From JADLCX01 sp964630785 (lineage in GTDB: Bacteria > Planctomycetota > Phycisphaerae > Phycisphaerales > UBA1924): a DNA stretch of 64,000 bases. This document shows, one piece after another, positions 32,503 through 41,174 of this stretch (position 1 is its first letter; the number at the start of each line of letters is the position of its first letter). The notes beneath the pieces were generated by a model that searched no databases, was not told where the DNA came from, and saw only the letters and a program-made list of their open reading frames with translations. The DNA lies in the NCBI GenBank assembly GCA_964630785.1, contig CAZVZG010000021.1, positions 1-64,000 on the forward strand. The letters run 5' to 3'. The position numbers and the translations under genes were made by a program.

Positions 32503-33405
32503 ATGCGCATCCTGCTCACCAACGACGACGGCCTCTCGGCCCCGGGCATCGCGGCCATGCACGACGCCCTCATCGACGCCGACGGCTTCTTCGGCGGGCC
32601 GCTGGGCGGCGCGGGCGGCGTGTGCTACCCCATCGCCCCGCTCACGGTGCAGTCGGCCACCAGCCACGGGATCACGTTCCACTCGCCGATCATGGTCAAG
32701 CCGGTGTCCGTGAACGATCGCATGCACGGCATCGCCGTCGATGCCCGCCCCGCCGACTGCGTCAAGCTCGCCGTCGCCAGCCTGTGGCCGGAAAAGTTCG
32801 GCCGCGGCTCGCGCCCGGACATCCTGATCTCGGGCATGAACGCCGGCACCAACGTCGGCATCAACGTGATCTATTCGGGCACCGTGGCCGCGGCCATCGA
32901 GGGCGCGTTCCTGGGCATCCCGTCGTTCGCCGTCAGCCTGCACATCGGCGGCCACGCGCACGGCGCGACCAACTTCAAGGTGGCCGCGCGCCACGCGCGG
33001 TGGGCGATCGAGCGGGTCCTCGCCGGCATCGCCCGCGAGCGCGCCGGTCAGGGCGCGGGTGGCAAGACGGCAACGCCCGCGCTCCCCGAGCCGCACTCGT
33101 GCCTGAGCCTGAACATCCCGATCACCGAGGGCCCGGACGACCAGTGCCCGCGCCCCGGCGAGTTTCCGCTGCGCGTCTGCCGCATGAACACGCACGGGCT
33201 GAACGACCGCTACGAACGTCGCGTCGCCCCGATGGGCGAAGTTTACTACTGGGCCGCGGGCCACGGGCTCGACTTCACCAGCACCGACGACCAATCCGAC
33301 GTGCAACTGCTCTGGCAACGCTGCATCACCGTGACGCCGCTGCGGTACGACCTGACCAAGAAGAGCACGCTGGAGCGGTGGCGAGGGCGCGCCGAAGGCG
33401 CATGA
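32503..33405 (+). CDS. surE: 5'/3'-nucleotidase SurE
   Basis: SurE is a metal-dependent phosphatase acting on nucleoside monophosphates, important in stationary-phase survival. The 300-aa protein opens with RILLTNDDGLSAPGI (Asp8, Asp9 metal ligands), has the Ser/Asn-containing SGMNAGTNVGINVIYSGTVA (about 110-129), and the conserved GAFLGIPSFAVS. It is slightly longer than average because of inserts at about 30-45 and 180-200 (ERAGQGAGGKTATPALPE). The C-terminus is Arg-rich. Its 3' end faces the pseudopilin gene across two hairpins. Confidence 0.95.
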   Translation: MRILLTNDDGLSAPGIAAMHDALIDADGFFGGPLGGAGGVCYPIAPLTVQSATSHGITFHSPIMVKPVSVNDRMHGIAVDARPADCVKLAVASLWPEKFGRGSRPDILISGMNAGTNVGINVIYSGTVAAAIEGAFLGIPSFAVSLHIGGHAHGATNFKVAARHARWAIERVLAGIARERAGQGAGGKTATPALPEPHSCLSLNIPITEGPDDQCPRPGEFPLRVCRMNTHGLNDRYERRVAPMGEVYYWAAGHGLDFTSTDDQSDVQLLWQRCITVTPLRYDLTKKSTLERWRGRAEGA

Positions 33406-33420
33406 TGACCAGCCCAGCGG

Positions 33421-33460
33421 CATTGGCATCCAGCCAATGTCGGCCGCGCCCCGCGGCCGA
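33421..33460. terminator. Tandem hairpins between convergent surE and pseudopilin genes
   Basis: Two perfect hairpins abut: CATTGGC-ATCCA-GCCAATG (33421-33439) and TCGGCCGCG-CCC-CGCGGCCGA (33440-33460). No T-run follows on either strand, so termination is likely but not textbook. Confidence 0.5.
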
Positions 33461-33554
33461 GCCCGCGTCGAGCGCCCAAACTTCAACGTTTACGCAACGT
33501 GCGTGAGACGACACCCGACGCGTTTGCGTTCGCGTGTTCGCCCGTGGCCGAGCC

Positions 33555-33570
33555 GCAGAGCAAGCGTCGG
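33555..33570 (+). repeat. 16-bp repeat GCAGAGCAAGCGTCGG, copy 1
   Basis: Identical to 36543-36558. The AGCAAGCG core and the preceding GAGCCGC (33549-33555) resemble the 29-bp dispersed repeat family at 3411, 6559 and 7120, so this may be a shortened variant. It abuts the pseudopilin stop codon. Confidence 0.45.
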
Positions 33571-34308
33571 CTATGGCAAATCCCGTCCCCGAAGACCGTC
33601 GGGTGTGTGCAGGGTCGGAACGCCCGAGTTGAGGACTGAACCCGTCCAGTTGCCTTCACCGCTGAACACAGGCGGGGTGATCGTGCCAAACTCCTTGCGC
33701 ACAGCGTGCCCATCCGAGAGCGCCATCACGCAGAAAGACGGCTCGCCGTCGCGGCTCGGCACGGGCCAGGGCTCCATCCGGGTGAGCAATGCCTTGTGGG
33801 ACGGGAACGACACCTCGTGCGCCTTCGTGCCCCGCCATTGCAAGGGCCCGACCCGCGTCGCAAGGTTCCAGAACGCCGGGTCGGCGAGGAGAGCCGAGGT
33901 GTGCCAGAACGAGGTAAAGAAACCCTGACGGTCTCGCCGCGTCGAGGAGATGAACGATGGATCGCGCCACGACGTGCCGCCCAACGTTTCGGAGATCGCG
34001 AAGTTCCACGCCGCGATCGCGTCGAAGTATCGAACCTCCATCGCCGCGCCATCGGCTCGCAGCACTGTGGCGGTCGCGCGTGGGTCGGTCACGATCGGCC
34101 AATAGTCGCGATAGTCGGACGTGTACACCATAAACGCCGCGGCGTGGCCGGACAGCTTCGACATGTCCGAGGCGTCCTCTGCGTAGTTTCTGATCGGGCG
34201 CAGCGAGGGGGCGAGCAGCACAAGCAGGAGGGCGACGATCGCCACCACGATGAGCATCTCGATGAGGGTCCATCCGGACCTCGACGCCCATTGCTCACGC
34301 AGCGTCAT
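33571..34308 (-). CDS. Type IV pilin-like pseudopilin
   Basis: A 245-aa protein with the class III signal SGWTLIEMLIVVAIVALLLV at residues 11-30: prepilin peptidase would cut before Trp (position of the usual Phe) and methylate it, with Glu+5 present. The rest (about 35-245) has the strand-rich, aromatic look of planctomycete pseudopilins, including GGTSWRDPSF. It is the last gene of a four-gene operon (36365 to 33571) and its start overlaps the MauE-like gene by 14 bases. It may be a substrate of the type II/IV secretion machinery encoded elsewhere. Confidence 0.84.
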   Translation of the reverse strand: MTLREQWASRSGWTLIEMLIVVAIVALLLVLLAPSLRPIRNYAEDASDMSKLSGHAAAFMVYTSDYRDYWPIVTDPRATATVLRADGAAMEVRYFDAIAAWNFAISETLGGTSWRDPSFISSTRRDRQGFFTSFWHTSALLADPAFWNLATRVGPLQWRGTKAHEVSFPSHKALLTRMEPWPVPSRDGEPSFCVMALSDGHAVRKEFGTITPPVFSGEGNWTGSVLNSGVPTLHTPDGLRGRDLP

Positions 34309-34867
34309 TGGTGTCTCTTCTCCGCGCTGCGCGCGATTGTCGCCTATCCACGACCAGCCCGGCAGTGAGCAGCACCAGCAGCACGGTGTTCCTGCCGATC
34401 ACGAACTTCCACGATCGACGGGTGGTCTCGTATTCGAGCAACCGACCCAGACAAGAGCACTCCGGCGGCCCGACGAGAAGCCAATGCGCCGTGTACGCCG
34501 CGGTCAACACGACCATCAGCACCAGCCCAAGCCGCAGGGCGAGCGGGCGCGCGATCGACATCAGCCATAGCCCCGCCACAACGAGCTCGCACGCGGGCAC
34601 AACGACCGCCAGCATTCCGCGAATTGATCGCGGCACCAACTCCCACGATTCCAACGACTCGCGAAACGCGGGGAGGTCGGCCAGCTTCGCCAAGGCCGCA
34701 ATCGCCAATAGTCCGAACACCGCATAGAGGCCAATGCTGGAAGCACGAACCCATCGGACACGTTCGTGCTCCCAGCCCGAACCATCGGCGGCAGTGTGGT
34801 GGACAGCACTCATGCCGTAATGACGATTCAGTGCTGCTTGCAGCTGTTGCCAGACGTGCCATGGCAT
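34295..34867 (-). CDS. MauE/DoxX-family redox-associated membrane protein
   Basis: A 190-aa protein with four or five membrane helices. IGLYAVFGLLAIAALAKLAD, PACELVVAGLWLMS, LGLVLMVVLTAAYTAHWLL and NTVLLVLLTAGLVV are the segments, and ECSCLGRL between helices matches the cysteine motif (typically C-x-C-F/L-G) of MauE proteins. MauE is needed to make the disulfide-rich light chain of methylamine dehydrogenase; relatives are thought to support disulfide formation in other proteins. The gene upstream encodes an eight-cysteine exported peptide, a plausible client. The start is uncertain: 34867 overlaps the upstream gene by 40 bp, while the ATG at 34813 would follow its stop by 14 bases. Confidence 0.77.
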   Translation of the reverse strand: MPWHVWQQLQAALNRHYGMSAVHHTAADGSGWEHERVRWVRASSIGLYAVFGLLAIAALAKLADLPAFRESLESWELVPRSIRGMLAVVVPACELVVAGLWLMSIARPLALRLGLVLMVVLTAAYTAHWLLVGPPECSCLGRLLEYETTRRSWKFVIGRNTVLLVLLTAGLVVDRRQSRAARRRDTNDAA

Positions 34868-35178
34868 TGCTGCTTAAAAATACCGTAGACCGGAGGAGTG
34901 AAGGGCTTGCACTTCATGCCGACCACATGCTGGGCCTCATAGGCGCACACCTGTTCGTAGCGGTCCGACTTTTCGTAACCGCTGGTGCTGGTCGTGACGC
35001 TTCCGCAAACACCATCGATGCCATGATTGAGTACGGGACAGCCGTTGAGGAACGTCAACGAGCACGCCGTTGGCGCGGGGGCGATCTCGATAACGCAGGC
35101 CCCCGCCCCGATCGCCGCCATTCCCGAGGCGATGCAGGCGATCGCAAGCAAGGCACGATTCGACTTCACGCTGTTCAT
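34828..35178 (-). CDS. Small exported eight-cysteine protein
   Basis: A 116-aa protein with a signal peptide (LLAIACIASGMAAIGAGA) and eight cysteines in the mature part (positions 28, 39, 47, 58, 78, 90, 105, 113). The even number and regular spacing suggest four disulfides. No family is recognised. It overlaps the upstream gene by four bases (ATGA) and is followed by the MauE-like gene, which fits a redox-maturation pair. If Cys28 is lipid-modified the protein would be a lipoprotein, but the preceding residues fit a lipobox poorly. Confidence 0.65.
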   Translation of the reverse strand: MNSVKSNRALLAIACIASGMAAIGAGACVIEIAPAPTACSLTFLNGCPVLNHGIDGVCGSVTTSTSGYEKSDRYEQVCAYEAQHVVGMKCKPFTPPVYGIFKQQCHGTSGNSCKQH

Positions 35179-36365
35179 GGAGCTCCTTTCGTATTGGAGG
35201 ACGGTCGGCCGAGTGCCCCCTTCTGCGCTCGGCTCTTGAGGATGATAAGGATAACTACAAGGCTTCCGGCGAGGATCCAGCCAAGCACGCGGGTCAATGA
35301 CCGTTCGCCCTTCATGTCGCTTCGGGCTGAATCGATGTTCAGAACCGGCCCGGTAACCGCGGCGACCGGCAAGTCTCTGCCCACCCGAGAATCGAACACC
35401 CGCGTGTAAGTGACATTCCCTCGATCAATATCCACCCCGTCTGCCCGCGGCACGGCCGCTGCCTCCTCGATTTTCGCGCGTTCTGTGCGCTCACAGTCAA
35501 TCAGTTTCCACAAAGCCTGGGGCTTCTGCTCGCGGGGCGCAAAGTGATTGACCGTTCGGGCCGCGTAGTCGTTCAGAGCCGGCAGCAGTTGCCAATCTGC
35601 GAACACCCACCGTTCCCCGACGGCGGTTGGTTCAATAGCCTTCACGCACTCGACGGAGTCCACAAAGCCGCGCTCGAGGTCGGCGAGCCAATGACCCTTG
35701 TAAGCAAGAACAATCGCTCCGTCGGGCGATGCGGCGTCTATCCGCCAAGTGCCGTCGTCGGCGAGCGTCGGTGTCCCCGGCTTGCACGCGCCCTCGTACA
35801 GATCAAACCCACCATGAAGCGCCAGGTTCACGTAGGACTGAAACCCCGCATTGGGCAGCACGGCGTCGTAGTTGCCGACGTTTCCCCCGGCGGGGTCGAT
35901 GATCGTGAGTTGGACCGGCGTCAGGATCCACGCCCCGTCCGGACACACCGCAGTGTCCGAATAGGGCATTTCCGGCAAGTACGGGATTGTTGTGCTCAGC
36001 CTCCAGAGCTTAGCGTCGCCCCACCACAACTTGACTTTGAGTGTGTCTCCACCGTTGGCGAGCCGTCGCTTCAGGTTCTCCAACTCAAACCGACGGGGAT
36101 GCTCAGGATGGCCGGCCACCTCGCGCTCCAGGGCCGCTATGGTGGCGGGGTCGGCCGTCGCGTACGTAAAAGTCTGGTAGGTCAGCACGCAGTCGGCCGC
36201 GCTCGGTGGCAGTTGTCGAGCCACTTTCCATTCGCGAGCAATCCAATCGGTCAGGTTGACACTTGCTGGTTGAGCCGCGTAGGCAACAGACGCCGTGAGC
36301 ACGGCCAGCACGGCGATTCCGCCGCGTGCAAATCGGTGGTGGTCCGATGCACTCGTCCATCTCAT
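35175..36365 (-). CDS. Exported protein with C-terminal membrane anchor, unknown function
   Basis: A 396-aa protein with an N-terminal signal (RGGIAVLAVLTASVAYA) and a C-terminal membrane helix LGWILAGSLVVILIILK followed by a basic tail. The body has paired cysteines (ADCVLTYQ, SVECVKA, LIDCERTE) and mixed strands; I do not recognise it. It heads a four-gene operon with the eight-cysteine protein, MauE-like protein and pseudopilin. The ATG at 36365 is preferred because the candidate promoter's -10 box ends seven bases upstream, so the mRNA would be leaderless; a GTG at 36371 would lie within the promoter. Base composition here looks somewhat less GC-rich than in the flanks. Confidence 0.74.
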   Translation of the reverse strand: MRWTSASDHHRFARGGIAVLAVLTASVAYAAQPASVNLTDWIAREWKVARQLPPSAADCVLTYQTFTYATADPATIAALEREVAGHPEHPRRFELENLKRRLANGGDTLKVKLWWGDAKLWRLSTTIPYLPEMPYSDTAVCPDGAWILTPVQLTIIDPAGGNVGNYDAVLPNAGFQSYVNLALHGGFDLYEGACKPGTPTLADDGTWRIDAASPDGAIVLAYKGHWLADLERGFVDSVECVKAIEPTAVGERWVFADWQLLPALNDYAARTVNHFAPREQKPQALWKLIDCERTERAKIEEAAAVPRADGVDIDRGNVTYTRVFDSRVGRDLPVAAVTGPVLNIDSARSDMKGERSLTRVLGWILAGSLVVILIILKSRAQKGALGRPSSNTKGAP

Positions 36366-36371
36366 GGCCAC

Positions 36372-36401
36372 AGACTACCCCCCCCCCCCGATGGTCGTCA
36401 A
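36372..36401 (-). promoter_or_regulatory. Promoter with a 12-G homopolymer spacer
   Basis: On the minus strand TTGACG (36401-36396), an 18-base spacer containing twelve consecutive G (36389-36378), then TAGTCT (36377-36372). The start ATG at 36365 lies where transcription should begin, implying a leaderless message. The homopolymer sits entirely within the -35/-10 spacer, so slippage would change spacing and promoter strength. Confidence 0.5.
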
Positions 36402-36833
36402 GGAGGAGGTTCGCAATTTCCGCACAAGTTTTGAACTCCAGCCAAATAGGGGATAGCGGTCACCGAATATGCAGTGCGACCTCGGTCATTATGAGTGTCG
36501 AACCCGCTTGAAAACAACCCCCTCCCGCCGAGGGAGGGGGCTGCAGAGCAAGCGTCGGGATCGGAGGGCCCGGTCCCGCCGCCGCCCATGGGCATGCCGG
36601 TGGATGACGCGACCGCCTCGCGCATACCCGCCGGTCCCTGACGCGCCGGGACGGTCGCGTCGTGGGGCCGGTCGGGCCGCGCGTGGAGAAGCGGCCGCGC
36701 CATCCACCGATGGCGGGCGTCGTTGTAAGACAACGCCATCCATGAAGCGAACCCGCAGAGATTGGGGTTACACCCCCCCCCCCCCTCCCCCCCCTCCCCA
36801 CTCGCCGCCCTCGCGGGTGCGACCAAAGGAAAG
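36402..36833. other. Non-coding stretch between the operon promoter and the HDOD terminator
   Basis: No gene is seen. It contains a perfect hairpin CCCCCTCCC-GCCGA-GGGAGGGGG (36518-36540), the second copy of the 16-bp repeat GCAGAGCAAGCGTCGG (36543-36558), and a C-rich tract with a run of 13 C (36773-36785). Confidence 0.5.
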
Positions 36834-36863
36834 CGGCGGACCCGCATCCGTGCGGGCCCGCCG
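36834..36863 (-). terminator. Terminator of the HDOD gene
   Basis: A 13-bp stem with one mismatch, CGGCGGACCCGCA against TGCGGGCCCGCCG, with a TCCG loop. On the minus strand it is followed by CTTTCCTTTGG. It lies 77 bases past the HDOD stop codon. Confidence 0.6.
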
Positions 36864-36939
36864 ACATTCAGCGATCGGTTGAGTTATTCGCGACGGCAAT
36901 CGAGGACCGCCGCGGATTGGGGATCGATCCCGGAGTCGA

Positions 36940-37833
36940 TCAGGTGGAGAGCGTCTGGTTGACGGTGTCGATGGCCGCGGGGAGTTTGCTGTTGATGTCG
37001 GCGAGCTGGTCGCGCGTGATCTTCAGCACGTCCAGGTGCTCGGCGGGGATGTCGAGATTGGTCAGGTCGAGGCGGAAGCCGGGCTTGACGGACCCGGCCA
37101 ACCGATCGGCCACGCTGACGATCGTGACCAGCGTGCGTTGGTCCTCGCCCAGCTCCAGCGGTCGGTGATGGAAGCCGGTGACCAGCGCGAACGTGCGCGG
37201 GAACTTCCACTTCTCGCAAAGGCCCTGGCCGAAGTCCTGGTGGTTGGCGCCGAAGACCTCGGTCTCGACGTCAAGCATGTTGTTGGTGGGGACGCCGTCC
37301 TTGCCCACCCCGAGCCTGCCGACGGCCTCGATGAGTTTGTGTCGATCGGACTGGATCTCGACGATCACGCCGATATCGTGGATGAGCCCGGCGAGGAAGG
37401 CCTCGTCGGCCAGGCCGATCTTCATGGTGTCGGCGATCATCTTGCATCCCGCGGCCGTCGCGATCGAGTGCGACCAGAGGTCCTTGGCGCTGAACTCGGG
37501 CGTGAGCGACCCGCCGCGAAAGAGCTTGGCGAGGCTGGCGGCAATGGCGATGTTCTTCACCGCGTTGAGGCCGAGCAGCACGATGGCGCGGTTGATCGAG
37601 CCGATCTGCCCCGGCAGGCCGTAGAACGCCGAGTTGACGACCTTGAGGATGCGCGAGCAGAGCGCCGGGTCGTTGGCGATGACCTTGTGCAGGTCCTGTG
37701 CTGTGCTCGAGGGGCTCTCGACCAGCTCGATGATCTTGAGCGTAATCTCGGGGAGCGTCGCGATGTGGCTGATCTCGCGGATCGCCGAGTTCACGGCTTG
37801 TTCACGCGTTCCGGTCTGGGCCTGGGCCGTCAT
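36940..37833 (-). CDS. HDOD-domain signalling protein
   Basis: A 297-aa protein whose core (about 15-215) is the HDOD domain, a degenerate HD-type output domain found in bacterial signalling. LPEITLKIIELVESPSSTAQDL and NDPALCSRILKVVNSAFYGLPG are the family's most conserved blocks, and LAGLIHDIGVIVE resembles the HD motif. HDOD proteins generally lack phosphodiesterase activity and act through protein contacts, often in motility or stress control. The ATG at 37833 is chosen for the GGAGG seven bases upstream and because homology begins there. It lies 164 bp downstream of neuC on the same strand, with no clear promoter between. Confidence 0.9.
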   Translation of the reverse strand: MTAQAQTGTREQAVNSAIREISHIATLPEITLKIIELVESPSSTAQDLHKVIANDPALCSRILKVVNSAFYGLPGQIGSINRAIVLLGLNAVKNIAIAASLAKLFRGGSLTPEFSAKDLWSHSIATAAGCKMIADTMKIGLADEAFLAGLIHDIGVIVEIQSDRHKLIEAVGRLGVGKDGVPTNNMLDVETEVFGANHQDFGQGLCEKWKFPRTFALVTGFHHRPLELGEDQRTLVTIVSVADRLAGSVKPGFRLDLTNLDIPAEHLDVLKITRDQLADINSKLPAAIDTVNQTLST

Positions 37834-37997
37834 GAAGCGCCTCCGAAAGCAAGAGAGGTGGGGACAGACACACGGGTATCGGTCCGCGCGGCGGGACACT
37901 TTCGGGGGACGGATAAATGCGGTGCGTGGGTTATCAGGACTGAGGAAGGCATCGAGGCACGCGGCATCGAGGCGCCGAGTAACGCTCGCCTCATCCA

Positions 37998-39329
37998 TCA
38001 ATACGCGTTGTGCTTCCGGAGCAAGGCGGGCTCGTGCGGATCGACCCCGGCCAGGAGCGCGGCAATGCGGGGGCTGGCGCGGCCATCGCCATAGAGCGTG
38101 GATGGCCTAAGCCTCCCCGCAAACCGATCCGCACGCTTCACCAGCGCGGTCACCCGGACCGTGTCGAGCGGGTCCGCATCCACGACGTTCCGGTCACGCT
38201 CGCGCCCCGCCTGTCGCGGGCCGACGTTCAGGGCCGGCACCCCGAGCGCCGCACACTCGATCAGCCCCGCCGAAGAGTTGCCCACGACCAACCCCCGCCG
38301 ATTCACGGCCATGCGCTTGAGCAGCGCGACAAACCGATCGCGCGGCAGGTGCGAGATCACCGGCCATCCGTTGCACGCGGACAATCGCTCCCAGCGTTCG
38401 AGGATCCCATCGCGTCCCGGGTCGTAGTTGGGGTGCAAAAATATCCCCCGCGGCCCCGAGCCGCCGCACCGCGTCAGCCCGGCGTTCCTGCACGCGCCCA
38501 GAGGCGGTTCGTCGGGCAGGCAGCACGTGGCCATGTAAGTGAACATGGCGAAGCGGTCTTCCGAACGCTCACCCTCTCGCCAGGGCATCCGCGACGGAAC
38601 GGCGGGCGGAGGGAGGCCCGGCATCCCGATGAGACGCGGCAGCCGCCGGATCGCCCGCGGGTTCACCCGCACGGTGGCACCCGGAAGCGGCCCGGAAGGG
38701 TGGAGCAGCACGACCACTCGCGGGTCGCCGAGACTTCTGGCCTCCCGATCTCCCATCGGTTTGATCCGTTCGAGCCCGTCGATCGCCGGCGAGCCGGTCA
38801 CGTGCACGAAACCCGGCCGCTCGCCCATCCTCACGATCCGCTCGGCCGAGAGCTTGGTCGCCGCGCAGTGCAAATGTGAGAGCTTCGTGATGGCGTGGCG
38901 CATCGCCTCGTCGGCGATCCCCTCAGCGCGATCACCGCCGTGGACGTGGCAGACGGCGATGCCCGCAACGCTGGCGGCACTCGCGGCGGCGAACGCCTCG
39001 ATGCGGTCGCCCAGCACAACCACCCAGTCGGGCTTGAGTCTTGCGAACGCACCCGCGAAGCCCAACACCCCGCGGCCGAGCGCCTCCGCATCCGCCCCGC
39101 GCCCGGTCTTTCCGGGTTGCTGCATGCGCACCTCTGCGGCGACCGGGTACGCGTCCCTCACCTCGCGAATCGTGCGTGCGGGGGGCAGGAAATGAGCGCC
39201 CGCGGCGATGAGCCGAAGCCTGAGCCGCTTGTGCCTGCGCACGGCGTCGATCACCGGGCACAGCAGGCCGAACTCGGCTCGCGTGCCTGTGACGATAGCG
39301 ACGGTGAGAGGCTCGCCGCGGCGCGTCAT
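37998..39329 (-). CDS. neuC: NeuC-type UDP-sugar 2-epimerase (hydrolysing)
   Basis: A 443-aa enzyme of the UDP-N-acetylglucosamine 2-epimerase fold. AIVTGTRAEFGLLCPVIDAV starts the first Rossmann domain; VVVLGDRIEAFAAASAA, CHVHGGDRAEGIADEAMRHA and VVGNSSAGLIECAALGVPAL are the substrate-binding blocks. Hydrolysing epimerases make ManNAc or the 6-deoxy diacetamido hexose that NeuB condenses with phosphoenolpyruvate. It is the last gene of the nonulosonate operon and overlaps neuB by four bases (ATGA, 39326-39329). A longer middle section (about 245-310) than usual is present. Confidence 0.85.
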   Translation of the reverse strand: MTRRGEPLTVAIVTGTRAEFGLLCPVIDAVRRHKRLRLRLIAAGAHFLPPARTIREVRDAYPVAAEVRMQQPGKTGRGADAEALGRGVLGFAGAFARLKPDWVVVLGDRIEAFAAASAASVAGIAVCHVHGGDRAEGIADEAMRHAITKLSHLHCAATKLSAERIVRMGERPGFVHVTGSPAIDGLERIKPMGDREARSLGDPRVVVLLHPSGPLPGATVRVNPRAIRRLPRLIGMPGLPPPAVPSRMPWREGERSEDRFAMFTYMATCCLPDEPPLGACRNAGLTRCGGSGPRGIFLHPNYDPGRDGILERWERLSACNGWPVISHLPRDRFVALLKRMAVNRRGLVVGNSSAGLIECAALGVPALNVGPRQAGRERDRNVVDADPLDTVRVTALVKRADRFAGRLRPSTLYGDGRASPRIAALLAGVDPHEPALLRKHNAY

Positions 39330-40390
39330 TGAGCCGCTCCCGCCATCGCCCACACCACGTCCGCTTCAGTCAGCGGTACGTCGGCCTCGACGGCGCTCGC
39401 GACGGGCCTGCCGACCACTTCATCAACGCGGAACGGGGGCAGGCCCGTGCCGGGCCGCTTGAAGGTGAGGTCCCCACGACAGAGCACTTCACCGGCGGAC
39501 AGAGCTCGGGCGGTGACGATGGACTGGCGCGAGACGGTGCGGACGTCCTGCTCGATCGCGAGCACCCGCTTGCGCCGTTCGACGGACGTGGCCCCTCGGT
39601 CCGACACCCCGCGGGCCAGGCGCACGTACTCGGCCATCTCCGCGGGCGCGAGCGAGGCCGCATGATCCGGCCCGTTCGCGGTTCGGCTGTACGTCAGGTG
39701 CTTCTCAAGCAGACACGCGCCGCACTCTACCGCGCGGGCGCCGGTGTCGATGCCCGGCGTGTGGTCGCTGTAGCCGGTCGGGAGCCGGGTCGCGCCGAAG
39801 ATCGCGGGGATGCCGCCGAGCTCCGCGGACTCGGCGGGCGTGGGATAGGAGCTCACGCACTGCATGAGCGCGAGCCGGTCGCGGGCGCGATCGAGCCAGC
39901 CCGCGGCCCGCTCGATCTCGTCCATCGTGCTCGCCCCCGTGCTCACGATCATCGCCTTGCCGGTGGCCGCGAGCGCATCGAGCAGCGGTTTGTGCACGAT
40001 GTCGGGCGACGCCGTCTTGTAGGCATCCCACGCGAGCGTCTCGGCCTTCTCCACCAGCTCGACGCTGAACACGGTGACGATGGCGTGGACGTTCAGCTCG
40101 CGGGCGAGGGCAACCACGCGGGCCATGTCGCCGATCGAGAGTTCCAATCGGCGGAGCATGGAGACCGGGTCGCTCTCGCCCGCGGCCTTCTGATACGCCG
40201 CGAGCTTGGCGACCTTGCTCATCAGCCGATCGGTCTCGAAGAGCTGGAGTTTCACGGCGTCGGCGCCCGCCGCCGCGGCCGCGCGGGTGAGTTCGATGGC
40301 GCGATCGACCGAACCGTCGTGGTTCACGCCCAGTTCGGCGATGATGTAGGGCGGATGATCGGAGCCGATGACGCGGTCAGCGATGCGCAT
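39326..40390 (-). CDS. neuB: N-acetylneuraminate/legionaminate synthase
   Basis: NeuB condenses an N-acyl-mannosamine-type sugar with phosphoenolpyruvate to give a nine-carbon nonulosonic acid. The 354-aa protein has the TIM barrel (YIIAELGVNHDGSVDRAIEL, DAVKLQLFETDRLMS, VSTGASTMDEIERA, YPTPAESAELGGIP, GYSDHTPGIDTGARAVECGA, EKHLTYSRTANGPDHAASL) and the C-terminal antifreeze-like SAF domain (SIVTARALSAGEVLCRGDL). The start at 40390 overlaps neuA by 14 bp. Sialic, legionaminic and related acids cannot be told apart by eye. Confidence 0.93.
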   Translation of the reverse strand: MRIADRVIGSDHPPYIIAELGVNHDGSVDRAIELTRAAAAAGADAVKLQLFETDRLMSKVAKLAAYQKAAGESDPVSMLRRLELSIGDMARVVALARELNVHAIVTVFSVELVEKAETLAWDAYKTASPDIVHKPLLDALAATGKAMIVSTGASTMDEIERAAGWLDRARDRLALMQCVSSYPTPAESAELGGIPAIFGATRLPTGYSDHTPGIDTGARAVECGACLLEKHLTYSRTANGPDHAASLAPAEMAEYVRLARGVSDRGATSVERRKRVLAIEQDVRTVSRQSIVTARALSAGEVLCRGDLTFKRPGTGLPPFRVDEVVGRPVASAVEADVPLTEADVVWAMAGAAQ

Positions 40391-41174
40391 GGCACGCCCC
40401 CCGTTCCCGCAGGATAGCTTCTGCCACAACCAGATCGATCCGCGTGTCGATGTCCACTACCGCACCCTCGGCGTTGACCACGCCGCGTCGGCGACCGTCG
40501 CGCCCGAAGAAGGCATGCGGGCCGGGCGTCACGCCCGCGACCTCCAGCATCAGCGCCTCGCGACTCACCACGATCACACCGCCATCGGGGATGCACGCCG
40601 GCGGCAGGTCCTGACGCCGGAACACACCGTGGTTGAGCACGTCGCCCTCCCACGGCCGGACCGCGCCCGATTCCGCATCGACGCGGGCGGTCCACCACGG
40701 GTGGTGTTTGCCCACGGGGGCGTAGCTCTGCACGGAGTCCGCCCGCGTGCGAGTGAGCAGGTCCACCGCGCGATCGACCAGCCCTGCCGGGCGCACGGGC
40801 ACGTTGCCGTAGAGGATCACCACGGGGTGCGCCGAACTTCCAGGCACACCGCTCCCCGCGGCCCCCTCGATTCGCGACAAGGACCCGAGCGCGCCCCGTG
40901 CGGCCGCGTCCACCGTCGCCGTGTCGCTCGCGAGATCCGGTGATCGCAGGATCGGAATCACGCGCCCTCGGGTCGCCCGAGCCCACGACCGGCCGATCTC
41001 CATCAGCTCCTCGTCGTCGGTGCTGAGGACCACCGGGCCGACGGTGCGGGCCTCGCACGCGTGCTCGATCGTCCACTCGATGCACGGTCTTCCGGCCACG
41101 GGCAGTGCGTTCTTACGCGGCAGCCCCTTGCTGCCGCCGCGGGCGAGGATGATCGCGACAGCTCCGCCGTTCAT
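40377..41174 (-). CDS. neuA: CMP-nonulosonate (NeuA-type) cytidylyltransferase
   Basis: A 265-aa nucleotidyltransferase that should activate the NeuB product with CTP. AIILARGGSKGLPRKNALPV (7-26) is the CTP-binding signature, VVLSTDDEELMEIG and PILRSPDLASDTATV are substrate-side blocks, and VDIDTRIDLVVAEAIL is the C-terminal metal/hydroxyl motif. The middle (about 150-175) contains PVGKHHPWWTARV. It overlaps the MptE-like gene by four bases and neuB by 14, so the operon is translationally coupled. The ATG at 41174 is where homology begins. Confidence 0.88.
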   Translation of the reverse strand: MNGGAVAIILARGGSKGLPRKNALPVAGRPCIEWTIEHACEARTVGPVVLSTDDEELMEIGRSWARATRGRVIPILRSPDLASDTATVDAAARGALGSLSRIEGAAGSGVPGSSAHPVVILYGNVPVRPAGLVDRAVDLLTRTRADSVQSYAPVGKHHPWWTARVDAESGAVRPWEGDVLNHGVFRRQDLPPACIPDGGVIVVSREALMLEVAGVTPGPHAFFGRDGRRRGVVNAEGAVVDIDTRIDLVVAEAILRERGACHAHR

